Of a stretch of 64,000 nt of DNA, positions 37,161 to 48,335 are shown one piece after another. The stretch is from Sinonovacula constricta. Its lineage: Eukaryota > Mollusca > Bivalvia > Cardiida > Solecurtidae. Below the pieces are notes generated by a model. The model ran no database searches. It had not been told where the DNA came from and worked only from the letters and a program-made list of their open reading frames with translations. The stretch's first letter is position 1. Each line of letters starts with the position of its first letter. The translations under genes were made by a program, and so were the position numbers. The DNA lies in the NCBI GenBank assembly GCA_007844125.1, contig CM017556.1:26268830-26332829 (forward strand), written 5' to 3'.

Positions 37161-37699
37161 ACTCTTGGAGAGTAATACATAAACTAATTGTTTCGAGATT
37201 TTCTTTATTGGTTTAGTAAATTTGTCACCCCTTGTTATGTTCTATAAACCTATATAATCGCTTACAAATACAATGCATGGTAAAATGGCATAGGCATAGC
37301 TCTCCTTGTTTCGTGACATATCTAATATAATACTATCTGCATTGTATACAAACTCTTTATTCGCATCTTAAATTATTAAAACTCAAGTTGTTTTTGCTAC
37401 AGTAATACATTAAATTAACTCTAGAAGGACAGGGTAATTTCATTCATTTTAGTTCTTTTATATCGACTATGTATCATTTAAGTTGTTTCAAGGTAGGTGG
37501 TTGTAATGTAGATTACTTAACGCGATTTTCATCTTGTTTTATAACTATTGCAGTTAATCCCACTTATACAAATAATCTTTAATGTACATGTATTTTCAAG
37601 AAGTATTGAGACGGGTGCATGTATATTTACACGTGTGACAGCCCGATTGAGAAAGACAAGAGCGACGGCACATAAGTCTAATCCTAAGTCAGTTGTGTC

Positions 37700-39655
37700 A
37701 AATAGAAAACAAACAGTGTAAATAACAACATCCCGTCAAAGTGAAACAACTAACAGTAAGCACCTGCTTAAAACAGATACAATGAACTTGATGAATATAC
37801 ATACATAACAACTAGCAACAAAATAAACTATAAACATATGTACAGTATATACAGTAGATAAAAGCCTCTGCAACGTAAAAACAAAAATCCCAAACGAGAG
37901 ATCAATTTAAAATAAAACAGCCCATGCGCTGATATATTATAAGATATTATAGGAACAAATAAAACAGCCCAAGCGCTGATATATTATAAGAACAAATAAA
38001 ACAGCCCAAGCGCTGATATATAACAAGATCAATTTAAATATGGCATATAATGCCATGACATCATGTTCCAAAAGTGTCAAAAGTGAAATGTTAAAAATAC
38101 GAAAGAAAACAACGAAATTTAGAAAACAACCTACCAACAAAATAAAACGTAGTATTTTTAAGAGCTAATAAGTAAAGAAAAACAAAACAGTTCATGAAAA
38201 GCCGAGGATTTATCCGCAGTTGGCATATTATATGTAAGAAAGGTACTAAAAATCCCGATGTTATACCTACTGTGCAATCTCACGTAAAGGGTATGGAGAC
38301 TGCTCAAGTTGTCTCACCTATAAAGGGCACGACTGGAGAGATGAAGAGACAAGAATTCCAACAGTAACTGCCAATTACGGCTTAAAGTCACTGTTTTCAT
38401 ATAGTCTCAACGATCTGTCCGGTCATCGTGTAATTTAAAAGCAAGTCAAGTTCTTGACTGTAAAAGGGTCAATTGCAAGCAATGCAGTACAACGAAGGAT
38501 TCATGGGTTGTAATCGTCTGCAATACATTTTCTGATAAGTTTTGTAAAGTGGTCAGAAAAGTTATTGAGACCCTTAATTTTCTTTAACTTGTATAAAACA
38601 TTTCCATAAAATGCAGGATGGCTTATGCCTTTCTGCATCAGTGTATTCATACTGCTTTTATACAAACAATAAAACTATTGCGGTGAAAGAATTTTGAAAA
38701 CGCCTTTCTTAATTTATGAAAACGAAAGCCTTGCTGTAACAGTTTAGAAGAAATAAACAGGTTTCTAGCATTGAAATCTTCTACTTTAGTACAAACTCAT
38801 GCAAACCTTGTAAGTTGTGATATGTAAATACCATAAGAGGTAGCACGAGGTGAATCACCGTCAAGGTATGGATAATTCACAATACTAAAGTTGAAATGAT
38901 CTCTCTTGTCATAGATTTTAGTAGAGACGTTGTCATTGGAAATAGCAATGTCCAGAAATGCTGCATTTGAATGTCAGTTATTTGCTTTATTAAGGGTAAG
39001 TTCTGGAGGATAAATCTGATGGATAATTTGAGAAAAGAAAGGATTATCTATAGTAAGAATATCGTCAAGATAGCGTGACGTTAAGTTGAAAGCCTCTATA
39101 ATGTGGCTTTGGTTAGAAGGGGATCAAGTTAACATGAAATCACGTTCAAAGCAGTATGAAAACAAATCTGCAATCAATGGTGCACAGTTGGTTCCCATAG
39201 GAATACCAATTACTTGTCTAAATAAAGTGTCACCGCATTTTATGTAAATATTGTCTAATAGGAAAAGTAGAGCTTCACAAACATCCGAGCAAGTTCACAT
39301 AGTAAACTTTTCTAAGAAAATGTTGGTAAAAAATGCATTACTTTCATGACATGCAATATATAGACGTTGCTCTCGAGCAAATGTTTTCTTAATAAGAGCA
39401 ATCAATTTTGTCTTAATTAAATCATGAGGTAAAGAAGTGTACAGCGTAGAGAAATCGTAAGTATTAACTGCAGAGCAATGAAAGTTTAAAGTACGAAACT
39501 TGTCCAAGACTTCTGAAGAATTTTTTATAGACCAAAAGATGTTAATTCCTGAATTTTCATACACTTTTGCACAATATTTAACTACGTTATTGCGAACGGC
39601 TGTAAGGCAAGACGTAAGTAGTTTTGATATGTGAGTGGTGGTGCTAGAGCCTTTT
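37700..39655 (-). mobile_element. Penelope-like retroelement, 5'-truncated copy
   Basis: This copy matches the 3' two-thirds of the element at 55.6-59.5 kb over about 1.9 kb, in the same orientation, and breaks off near 39,650 inside the reverse transcriptase frame (after ggtggtgctagagc). Translation gives STLYTSLPHDL-type sequence, VIGIPMGTNCAP with an intact Q codon where the other copy has a stop, and an intact RYLDD catalytic motif near 39,070. It shares the in-frame TGA after NKANN. At its low-coordinate end it stops within the 3' untranslated region and lacks the terminal direct repeat. A short tandem duplication (acagcccaagcgctgatata, about 38-bp period) lies at about 37,915-38,025. 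Confidence 0.85.
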
Positions 39656-41930
39656 TAATTGCATATCTACATAAAATCTTACAAGTATACACCGGGACAA
39701 GTATAACATATTGTTATATCTGCCCTAAATACAGTAGAATTTAGCAGAGCACATGAAAGAGAAATGATGGTGTGAAAAAAAGTTCATTGTAGAAGTCATG
39801 ACCTGTTTAGATATGTACCCAGCAATATCAATCTCAAATCACCATTTAATGTTATGATTTAGCTTATATTATGATATGTGACAAGGTCAATTCAAACTTA
39901 TCCGACGAAATCCCTGGTGTGCCACATGTACATAGTGAAGAGACAGTGTGAGTGTCTAATTCCAACATAATCCTCTTGTTTATAGGTTAGACGCCACGAA
40001 ATAAGTTTGTTCTATATTCTATAGTGAATCGCAAAAAGATGGAAACCAATTGCACCATGACCAAGTTATGATGGACCCCCGTAACCATATATAGGTGAAA
40101 CGAGCTATTTGTTGTCTATCAGAAAGACCCAGAAATTAGGCAACTTTTGCAACTTGTAAGAAGGTTCAGCTTCATAGACTGCGCATACCGCCAAATTGCC
40201 AGTCGGTTACCGCCAAATTTCAATGAAATATGTACTTCCTGTAAAAGTGGATCAGTCCATTATTGTGCATAGGGGTTAAAGACTTTTGCTTTCTTTTAAT
40301 TCTAAATAGTTTCAGCTTCCCTTTGATACCAAAAGGTTCAGATTACCTTCAAAATAGGTAATTTAATGCCAAAACATAGCAACAGACTGTAATTAAAGAG
40401 AAAAAGTCAATGTCACACATTCTACTTCTAGTCGGTATTTAGTGTAACCACCCCTTATAGCGTACACTCAGTGCGGCGCCATGTAAGTCGCACGCCCATA
40501 ACCTTTCTTGGTACGATTCTGGGACACCCATTACACATACTCTAAGTAAGCGGTCACGTGCCTTTCAGAAGACAGCAACTTTTACCACCGCGAAGACATA
40601 AGGTTATCGAATAAGATTTGAAAGCGATTATGGTATTTTATATGGGGATTAAAATGTTCATTTCACTACATTTTAAAGATAAGGCCTGGTCTTTTTTGAT
40701 AAATAATTTCGACTTCATTACTAAATCTTGTGCAACATTGTTAGTTTGTGACATTGGTCCCAGTATTGAGGGCAATCTTAAAGATTGTGAGATCATAATC
40801 TCTGCCTATATTAAGAAGAGTTAAAGGTTTGACAAACAATATCTAAATGGCATTATGATGTTGAAATACATGTTTAAATGATCATGCCATTATAGTTTTT
40901 AGTAAACAATCGTAAGTTTTTTTAAGTTCCGTTGTTAAAGCGGTCTGAACATAGATCGTCTAGTTTGTGTCTTTTTTATATGTTTTGAAAATGTTCAAAG
41001 AAATGGGGAATTTTGTTATCTATGATGCATCACAGATACCTTGTCATCTCTGATTACTTATCAAATCAAACTAGATTTAGTAATAAACTTTGTCCGAAGA
41101 AGTAAGCCAATTTCTTCAGATCTTGAACTGGTCAGTAATGATGATAAGCCAGCTCCCGCTGTTGACTGTTTGCTCTATTCGTTCATCACATTTTAGAAAT
41201 AAAAAAAATAGATTAGTTTAGATTATAACGATGTTCGGCTAATTGAAATGAAAGTTACCTACATGAAGTCCTTCAATCCGACCAGACTGTATCCCACGCG
41301 GTGTAATGTCGGGGTGTTATTTGCCACTCTGCCTCTCGGGCGGGAAGAATTGTACCTAGGCATTGCGGAAAAGTTGCCGACTTGTAACTCCTCGGACTTC
41401 TTAGTCTTACACCGCGTGAGTTCGAGTCCCCGGTCCCACAACAAACAACAACAAACAAAACAACAAACAAAACAATAAACAAAAACAAATCACACACACC
41501 GCCCCCGCCCCCCATTCCCCCCCCCCCCAAAAAAAAAACAACCACACACGCAACAACAACAACAAAACCTGGCTGAACTTTGCTATCGTAGCCATTAGCT
41601 ATATTTGGTCGCTGTTTCTCAATAATAAAACAAAGTCCCATTTTCAGTTATCATTACAGGTAGAGGCAAGATAATAAAAATAGTTACAGGTTGATAATGA
41701 ATGTTTCTATGACATATAAATTGTATTTTAGAATGTCGTAAGAAAAGATATCAACGGAAAATATGGACACTTACGCAACATTTTCTAGTATTATTATAAT
41801 TATATTATTCTTTGCACCCTAAGTCGGACAATGTATAGTTAAAAAATAATAATAGTAATTAATAGTATTATATATAATAGATATACATTTTGTCGTCTTT
41901 GTAACGGTTGTTTTGGACGTAAAACTAAAA
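39656..41930. other. Spacer with low-complexity patches
   Basis: No gene is supported. At 41,260-41,470 a block ends with GAGTTCGAGTCCCC (tRNA T-arm-like) followed by a long caacaaacaaac tail, which looks like the 3' part of a small retroposed sequence. C-rich and A-rich runs follow at 41,499-41,540. Confidence 0.35.
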
Positions 41931-43620
41931 TAACATAGCATTAGAAAACTGGAACTGGCGAGTTGTAAGTGATTGGTTTTTAATTTATGATCTTGTACGC
42001 CAAATTAAACCAATGAACATGATCCTGGTAATAGAGGGAGGAAATGGAAGGTGGATATAAGCCAGATTTCTTTATAGTTGATTGTAATTTATTCATAAAT
42101 AATAGTTTCATACAAATTTACAACTGCATATAATGTATAGGTAATAAATATGTTGCAATGGAAAAAATAAAAAATATACATCATACTTATATACAAATTG
42201 TAAAATCATATACATGATATAAAAGCGAACATATTAAATATTTTCATACAAATAAAAAAATACATATCACAGTATATTCGTTATTCGCTGCTTACACAAA
42301 CACATCAAATTTATACAATGGAAAAAAAAACATGAGCGAAAAAAGCAACAACAAAAAATATGGCACAACAGATTTTTAAAAGAGATACATTCGTCATCGA
42401 ATGATACAAACAACATATCATGTATTTCTAATATGTATTTTTTATTTTTTATACTTTATTATAAGGAGATGTATGTTTATTACAAAGGACACAAACGCAC
42501 TTACGAGCATAAAGATTCGGACTATATAAGCTAAATAAAGCCGACAAAACTACACCACATGTTTTATATAAACAAACGTTAAAAAGATATAAAAAGCGGT
42601 AAAGGTTAACATATTTCTGTTGCAATTTTCTGCAAAATAATTCCCAATTCTCCAGCCAAATTTAATCCTTCTATCATGGGAAAGTATGCATTCTCAAATA
42701 CCCCATTGCAACCAATCAATATACTATTATGTTGTACACAACCCTTTTTAAAAGTCTGATAAGTTTGGTCAATTTCTTGCACAATCACAACATAAAACTT
42801 ATTCGCCTATTAAAAATCTTTTAAAGAGTAAACGTGAGCGAGTGTTCAAAATTGCACTATTTGTATTTTAGTGTGTTTCGCCAGCGTGTATGTATGTATA
42901 TGCCGTATCTGTGAGCGTGGGTATGTGTTGTATGAGAGATTGAGTCTTATTTAAGAGTTTGTGTGCCCATGTATGCATGTTCGTGCCAGTTATGTGTTTT
43001 GTCAGCGTGTATGTATGTATATGCTCTATCTGTGAGCGTGTGTATGTGTTGTATGAGAGATTGAGTCTTATTTAAGAGTTTGTGTGCCCATGTATACATG
43101 TTCGTGCCAGTTATGTGTTTGCCTTTTTTGTGCCGTTTATTATGGGAGTACAGTGATTGTACAACCAATAATGTAAATATATATACCACACCCCCATGAT
43201 AAATATAACACACATATATAACTAAATCTGTTAAACCCAGGAATAAGTCAAGCTAAATATTTCCTTTTTATCACATCTGAATGAATGTCAATCAAGAACA
43301 AACAAACTAGAGCTTTAATTGTTCTACTTCATGACACATTAAAACATGACGCTGTACAATTTGCTTCTCTTAAAAAATGTGCAACATTTAAACACTTCAA
43401 CAAATCAAAGCATTTATATTTGCTTATAAAAGTATCAATAACAATACAACGATGAAAGGACATGTATATACATCTATAAGATAATGATACAGTTGGTTTC
43501 GAAAAATGCGTCTGTGATGAAATATACAATGGAGAATATGATTGGGTGCACGTAGCATTCAGACGTGCTACATAATAAATATTGAACTATAATATTTATC
43601 CTGTTAACACAGCGATAATA
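41931..43620. repeat. Segmental duplication, copy 1 (about 1.7 kb)
   Basis: Starting at taacatagcatta the sequence aligns almost without gaps to 62,081-63,761, through ggaactggcgagttgtaagt, gtatgtatgtatatgccgta and cgtagcattcagacgtgcta. It includes a roughly 118-bp unit present twice in tandem (about 42,880-43,110). It lies about 1 kb beyond the 3' end of the TNF-like gene. In this copy the terminal 51-bp unit occurs once. Confidence 0.92.
42606..42827 (-). other. Possible terminal exon of an unrecognised gene
   Basis: On the minus strand an acceptor-like TTTTTAATAG precedes a frame reading ANKFYVVIVQEIDQ... and ending ...LQKIATEIC at a TAA (about 74 codons). The predicted peptide has a protein-like residue mix, including Cys and Gly in IGCNGVF. 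The counterpart in the second copy of the duplicated segment (about 62,757-62,950) keeps the beginning (VVIVQESDQTYQ) but is interrupted by a frameshift or stop. No family was recognised. It could be a real last exon or a fossil. Confidence 0.3.
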
Positions 43621-44619
43621 ACTAACCTGAAACCCTTCCAAATTTATATCAAGGCCTTTTGGTAAAAAACACAACAAGAACACACGCTTCCTAATTGCAC
43701 GACAGGCAATAGCGTCGGTCCAATGGAACATTGAAATTATAAAGCACATAGGAATGCTAAGATTGGATATAATAAAATTGAAACTTAAAGAATGTAAGTT
43801 TGGAAAATCGTATAACGTTATAAAACTGTGTGTTTATCATCCAGAAGCTCAACAAATTCCAGATAACGATGGAAAATCATACCATCTTCAATAGGATTTT
43901 TGATGTCAAAGACACATTGGTTATGCGTTATTGTTAGCTGGAATATCACGCGGAATATATATCACCCATTTTCCGAAAATAACAACGTGTCAAAATACTG
44001 CGAGCCGCTGTGAGTATCACGGATGAAAAAATATTTCATAAAAGGCAACGCTCTCATGAGCGGTGTGTATCAAAAATATTGAACCCGTAAACACATTTGT
44101 GATGTTGAATAATTATGCAATACATGTTTTTGCAATGAATAAAAAAAGAATGCAATTTACGTTTATTCTCCTCTGTTACTCTCTGAATGTAAAATTTCTG
44201 GTGTGGATTTTTTATTTGTTTTAAAGAAAATTGGACCGACACAAATATGGTCATTATATCAACGTTCAGTTGTTGTTCGGCGGTGGGTGAAGACCTCAGA
44301 CAAATGTCTGGGTAGAAACACCGACGTACAGTAGATCAGCTGAAAGACCTCCTTGCATGCAAGTATTCGTCCGACCGAGACTCGAACTTACAGATGGTTT
44401 TTGTGTGAAGAAGTGAGCTCCTTCACAGAGATGGACCTTGGTACGTTTTGGAGAAGATTCAAATAATTTCCGTTTTACTGTATAAAAAGAAGTTATTCTT
44501 CTCCGAAACGACAATAATAACAAGGTAATCCTTATGCTACTATTCCCCACCCGACTTCCCTTCTTTTTACCCCACCATTACAATTATGATATACTCATTA
44601 TTTACTTCCATACAGCCTC
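43621..44619. other. 3' flank of the TNF-like gene
   Basis: It probably contains the 3' untranslated region. AATAAA-type signals occur on the minus strand near 44,162-44,167 and 44,206-44,214. Around 44,270-44,400 lies a tRNA-like dispersed repeat (accgacgtacagtagatcag, gaccgagactcgaactta) similar to sequences near 12.1, 16.8 and 59.8 kb. Confidence 0.4.
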
Positions 44620-45083
44620 TCATCTCACCTTATACAGACCGAAATATGACAAAGACGGCTCTTTGGACAATTGACCGATTCTTGTCGTCAACACATATAA
44701 CTGATCCCCTTTATTCAACTCCATTGACGCACCTATGTAACTTTTATACCGTCCGTAATCCTTCTTCTCCCAGCACTGTGTCAGTTCACTTGACAATAAC
44801 GTCTGCGTCCCCTTCAATGGGTAGATGGCGTTGTAGCGCATCACCTTGTGGAAGATAGACTGACCCCGCTGCAAAGAGTTCTCATCGTTGTCATAGTAAA
44901 CGAGAAAGCCCAATTGGCTGTAGACGAAATAGAGACTGGTTTCCGGAACTACCAGTCTGTCGTTAGATAATGTAATACCCTTGAGGTGATTTCCTGGGGC
45001 ATCGTACTTCCAGTCCCGGATAGCATTCTCGCCATTCACCTTCTCTGTAAATACACCATTGATCATGATAGGTACAAGTGGCG
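44620..45083 (-). CDS. TNF-like gene, terminal exon with most of the TNF domain
   Basis: Starts after GGATAG at 45,083 and ends with a TGA at 44,620-44,622. It encodes APLVPIMINGVFTEK through SYFGLYKVR (154 residues with the split codon). The acceptor lacks a polypyrimidine tract because a GAT repeat of the intron runs up to it, so the exact acceptor is less certain than the domain. AAG then GTGAGA near the end mimics a donor, but the in-frame stop follows at once. Confidence 0.82.
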
Positions 45084-45134
45084 CTATCCTCCTACTCCTC
45101 ATCATTATCATCACTATCATCATCATTATCATCG

Positions 45135-45179
<45 letters not shown>

Positions 45180-45691
45180 ACAACAACAACATCATCATCA
45201 TCATCACCACCACTCTCATCACCACCACCATCATCATCATCACCATCATCAACACCATTATCTATACATTGCATTCATAATTATTCTCTTCCTCGTCTTT
45301 TCCCTTCTCCTCCTCTTCCTTATTATCACCATAGTTACCTTCGTCCTGTTTTGGACCGACATATAGATGGGCGGATACCTGGGGTGCCGCATTGGAGCCC
45401 TGGTTCGATGATGCGTTGCAATTCACAGACCGAGTGGAATTGTCGCTTAATAATTCTGCATAAAGAAAGTCAACAGAATTAAAGTTGTTTTGGTTAATTA
45501 ACAGAGTAAAGAGTCGCCTGTCTATGCTGCTATTCTCCTTCTCTGTAAATACACCATTGATCATGATGAGTACAAGGCGCTATTATCCTCCTCCTCCTCC
45601 TCCTCATCATCGTTATCATCAACGTTATCATCATTATCGTCATCATCATCATCGTTACCATCGTTATCATCGTTATCATCATCATCATCAA

Positions 45692-45747
<56 letters not shown>

Positions 45748-47175
45748 ACAACAACAACATCATCATCATCATCACCACCATTATCTATACATTGCATTCG
45801 TAATTATTCTCTTCCTCGTCTTTTCCCTTCTCCTCCTCTTCCTTATTATCACCATAGTTACCTTCGTCCTGTGTTGGACCGGCATATAGATGGGCGGATA
45901 CCTGGGGTGCCGCATTGGAGCCCTGGTTCGATGATGCGTTGCAATTCACAGACCGAGTGGAATTGTCGCTTAATAATTCTGCATAAAGAAAGTCAACAGT
46001 ATTAAATGTAGAAATATGTCTTCGGTGTATCACACTTTTTAAGTTGTTTTGGTTAATTAACACAGTAAAGAGTCGCCTGTCTATGCTGCTTTACAGTTTT
46101 TAAGTTTGTATACAGTGATTATAAAACAAAAAATAATAATTCATTGAAAGACAGAAAATAAACAATAAAAAATAGACTAGCAAGCAAGAATACGTACATT
46201 CTAAATTATTTCAAAATTCATATTTTAAATAGTTACTTCATACCAGTTAATTTTCAAATAATTAATAATCTGACAAAACATGATGAAACATTTTAAGTAT
46301 TATGGAATTTTATTGAAAGTAAATACCTTGAGCACATTTAGCAAGTTGTTTTCGTCGAGCAAACTGAAATTGACCAATAAATACGGTATTAATGACATCG
46401 TAGGGTAAAGATGACTTCAGGCAACCACGCAAAAAATAGTTTAACATAATATGCAAACGCAAACAGGAAAACAAGACTTTCTAAACAATGACTTTCATAA
46501 ATTGGATTGTATTAATTGGAATGGACTTAATGAGGCCAGATCATGAATCATAATGGATCAAAGATAAAACAAATGGTTTGTTTTAAAACACGTGTGTAAA
46601 ATACATATAAAATGTAAAGATATTCGTAAACTAACTTACCAAATCAAGTAATACGGATATCTGTTCTGATGACCTCGCGCAGCACAATTCTGTATTATTT
46701 TCTATCTTTTGTATCAACATTGACAGCTGTTTATTATCCTCTGCGAATGGCCCTTGGCCAAGATTATCACAAGGTAAACACAAATGTGGAGATTGCTGAT
46801 AAGCGACCAGTGCCATATTAGCATTGTTTATCTTCTCTTCCAGGTCGCTGCATTTTGTAATCAATCTATAAATGAAGCAGAACGACATACCTATACAGAT
46901 ATACACTAATGTCAACGCTAAAATAATCCCCGTGAAAGTACACCTTGAAACAAAACTCGTTTTGTCCGAATTGTCTCCCTCACGAAAATCGCGATGTGTG
47001 ATACCTGAAGCAGAGGTTAGACTGCTGATACCGGAACTTCCGTTGGAAATGAGATCTGTACGTGACAAGTTGTCTTGGAGATGGTAGGGTTCCAGGAACT
47101 GTATGATGCTGGATGTTGTAGAAGGATTAGAGGATTCCATGATTTCTGAAGGAATGGGCGGGAACACAAACTGGC
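44620..47175 (-). CDS. TNF-superfamily ligand, type II membrane protein (four coding exons)
   Basis: Predicted to be a cell-surface cytokine that trimerises and binds TNF receptors. Coding exons on the minus strand are 46,640-47,175 (start ATG probably at 47,140), 46,327-46,363, 45,862-45,978 (or its duplicate 45,339-45,455) and 44,620-45,083. Joined, they give 372 residues with all splice phases matching (0, 1, 1). Residues 1-67 are Ser/Thr-rich cytoplasmic, 68-91 a hydrophobic transmembrane segment, and 92-180 a stalk with N-glycosylation sequons. The TNF homology domain runs from about V206 to the end, with VSAHL, W243, LVVPETSLYFVYSQLGF and the closing SYFGLYKV. An acceptor (tttttcag) before 47,175 means an upstream exon, probably non-coding, exists. 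The subfamily cannot be named. Confidence 0.85.
45090..45262. repeat. (ATC)n/(GAT)n microsatellite in TNF-like intron, copy B side
   Basis: Trinucleotide run of atc with caa and acc interruptions, filling most of the 255-bp intron between 45,338 and 45,084. Poly-His, poly-Ile and poly-Asp frames here are repeat artefacts. Confidence 0.92.
45339..45455 (-). CDS. TNF-like gene, 117-nt exon, copy B (tandem duplicate)
   Basis: Identical splice borders, length and phase to copy A. It encodes QVSAHLYVGPKQDE at the domain start. Either copy can be spliced to the 37-nt exon and to the terminal exon in frame. Using both would add 39 residues and duplicate the AHL strand. Mutually exclusive use seems most compatible with the fold, but this is inference. 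Confidence 0.75.
45537..46090. repeat. Second unit of the tandem duplication within the TNF-like gene
   Basis: The block 45,537-46,090 repeats 45,039-45,531: start of the terminal exon, GAT-repeat intron, 117-nt exon and the adjoining upstream intron up to ctatgctgct. In this unit the terminal-exon start is only about 50 bp long and carries a 2-base loss that shifts its frame to a stop. It is therefore a pseudo-exon. A roughly 34-bp segment next to the exon is absent from the other unit. Confidence 0.88.
45862..45978 (-). CDS. TNF-like gene, 117-nt exon, copy A
   Basis: Acceptor TTTCTTTATGCAG, donor GTAACT; phase 1 in and phase 1 out, 117 nt. It encodes the glycosylation sequons NST and NAS and the first strand of the TNF homology domain (QVSAHLYAGPTQDE). 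Copy B at 45,339-45,455 differs at two bases, both changing the protein (A to V, T to K). Confidence 0.82.
46327..46363 (-). CDS. TNF-like gene, 37-nt microexon
   Basis: Bordered by TTGGTCAATTTCAG (acceptor) and GTATTT (donor). It encodes FARRKQLAKCAQ plus the first base of the next codon. It is the only segment found that converts the phase-0 end of the previous exon to the phase-1 start needed by the 117-nt exon. The basic ARRK lies in the stalk before the TNF domain and could be a protease cleavage site, which is inference. Confidence 0.7.
46640..47175 (-). CDS. TNF-like gene, exon with cytoplasmic tail, TM and stalk
   Basis: The acceptor TTTTTCAG precedes 47,175 and the donor GTAAGT follows 46,640. 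The in-frame ATG at 47,140-47,138 begins MESSNPSTTSS. Frame is also open upstream to the acceptor (QFVFPPIPSEI), so translation could begin earlier if a coding exon lies upstream. The hydrophobic stretch GIILALTLVYICIGMSFCFI is flanked by Arg/Thr on the inside and RLITK on the outside. A cysteine-rich patch (CLPC, CC) lies in the stalk. The exon ends in phase 0. Confidence 0.85.
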
Positions 47176-47935
47176 CTGAAAAATATAATAAACAAAATAT
47201 TTATTTCATTCGAAGAAAACAAACTAGTATACACGTGTCCTGAAAATTAAAACAACAGGAACACGTTTTTATCCACCTGAAGTAAAAGTATACAGTAAGC
47301 GCCAACATGGATCTCATGGGAATTTCTTTTAATGTAATGTGATTAAAAAAGGCATACAGCAACAAACAATAATCCAGTAATTATTGACATCCAATTAAAA
47401 TATGCTTTAAATGATACTTAATATTGGAACCATGCATGCCGTTGATTTTTAATTACAGAGAGTTTGAAAAGTTTTAACAATTCTTAAAACGTACTTAAAT
47501 TCACAGTAACCAATTACTCAACCGTTTAAAACAAATTATGCATGAGAAAGTTTTCATACAACTAATAAAGGAAGTGATAAACTAACCTACAGACCGAACA
47601 AATAATATTTCATGAGTAATAAACCCTAAATTGTCCCCTTAAATATATTAACTAATAAATATCAAAGTAATATATACCAACCACATGCTGATTCTTCCAT
47701 TTCAATTTACCGGTATTATAATGTAATAATTCTATTTAAAATGACGATTTAAGATTTGTCTATTTCCAAAAGTTTATATTCTTTAAGTCTCACAAATGGT
47801 TTTAACTACACTTTAGTATGATCATATTGATTATTTAAGAATATATGTTTAAGTAGATACAGGGAAAGTCCTGATATGAATGTCGGATTCAGGTTAGAAT
47901 GACTATATGTATAAAGTCATTGTAATGTTATAACC
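47176..47935. other. Upstream region / intron of the TNF-like gene
   Basis: The presence of an acceptor at 47,176-47,177 places this stretch in an intron. The 5' exon and promoter could not be located. AT-rich, no other features seen. Confidence 0.4.
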
Positions 47936-48335
47936 CCGCCCCATTACAACCCCCCCCCCATTACAACCCCGCCCCCCATTACAACCCCGCCCCCATTAAC
48001 CCCGGTTGTTCTACCAAGTGACCTGCAGTGCGCCGGTTGTTATACCAAGTGACCTGCAGTGCGCCGGTTGTTCTACCAAGTGACCTGCAGTCCAAGTGTC
48101 CTGCAGTGCGCCGGTTGTTCTACCAAGTGACCTGCAGACCAAGTGACCTGCAGTGCACCGGTTGTTCTACCAAGTGACCTGCAGTGCGCCGGTTGTTCTA
48201 TCAAGTGACCTGCAGTCCAAGTGACCTGCAGTGCGCCGGTTGTTCAACTAAGTTACCTGCAGTGCGCCGGTTGTTCTACCAAGTGACATGCAGTCCAAGT
48301 GACCTGCAGTGCGCCGGTGGTTCTACCAAGATAGA
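47936..48335. repeat. C-rich run followed by a 31-bp satellite
   Basis: First several copies of cattacaaccccgcccc (47,936-48,000), then tandem GCGCCGGTTGTTCTACCAAG + TGACCTGCAGT units of 31 bp, interspersed with a 16-bp half unit (ccaagtgacctgcagt), up to about 48,335. A 72-codon frame over it reflects the repeat. Confidence 0.88.

Noticed and set aside
41400..41450. Possible tRNA ending with GAGTTCGAGTCCCCGGTCCCAC
   Set aside because: The T-arm resembles a tRNA, but no matching acceptor or D arm was found. The following caac-rich tail suggests a retroposed fragment.
45530..45600. Duplicated start of the TNF domain exon as an alternative terminal exon
   Set aside because: After GATAATAG the frame is shifted by a 2-base loss and meets a stop within about 17 codons. 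Only about 50 bp of the exon are duplicated.
44986..45889. Poly-His, poly-Ile and poly-Asp frames overlapping the TNF-like gene
   Set aside because: They come from the intronic ATC/GAT microsatellite. The gene itself is read on the minus strand in different frames.
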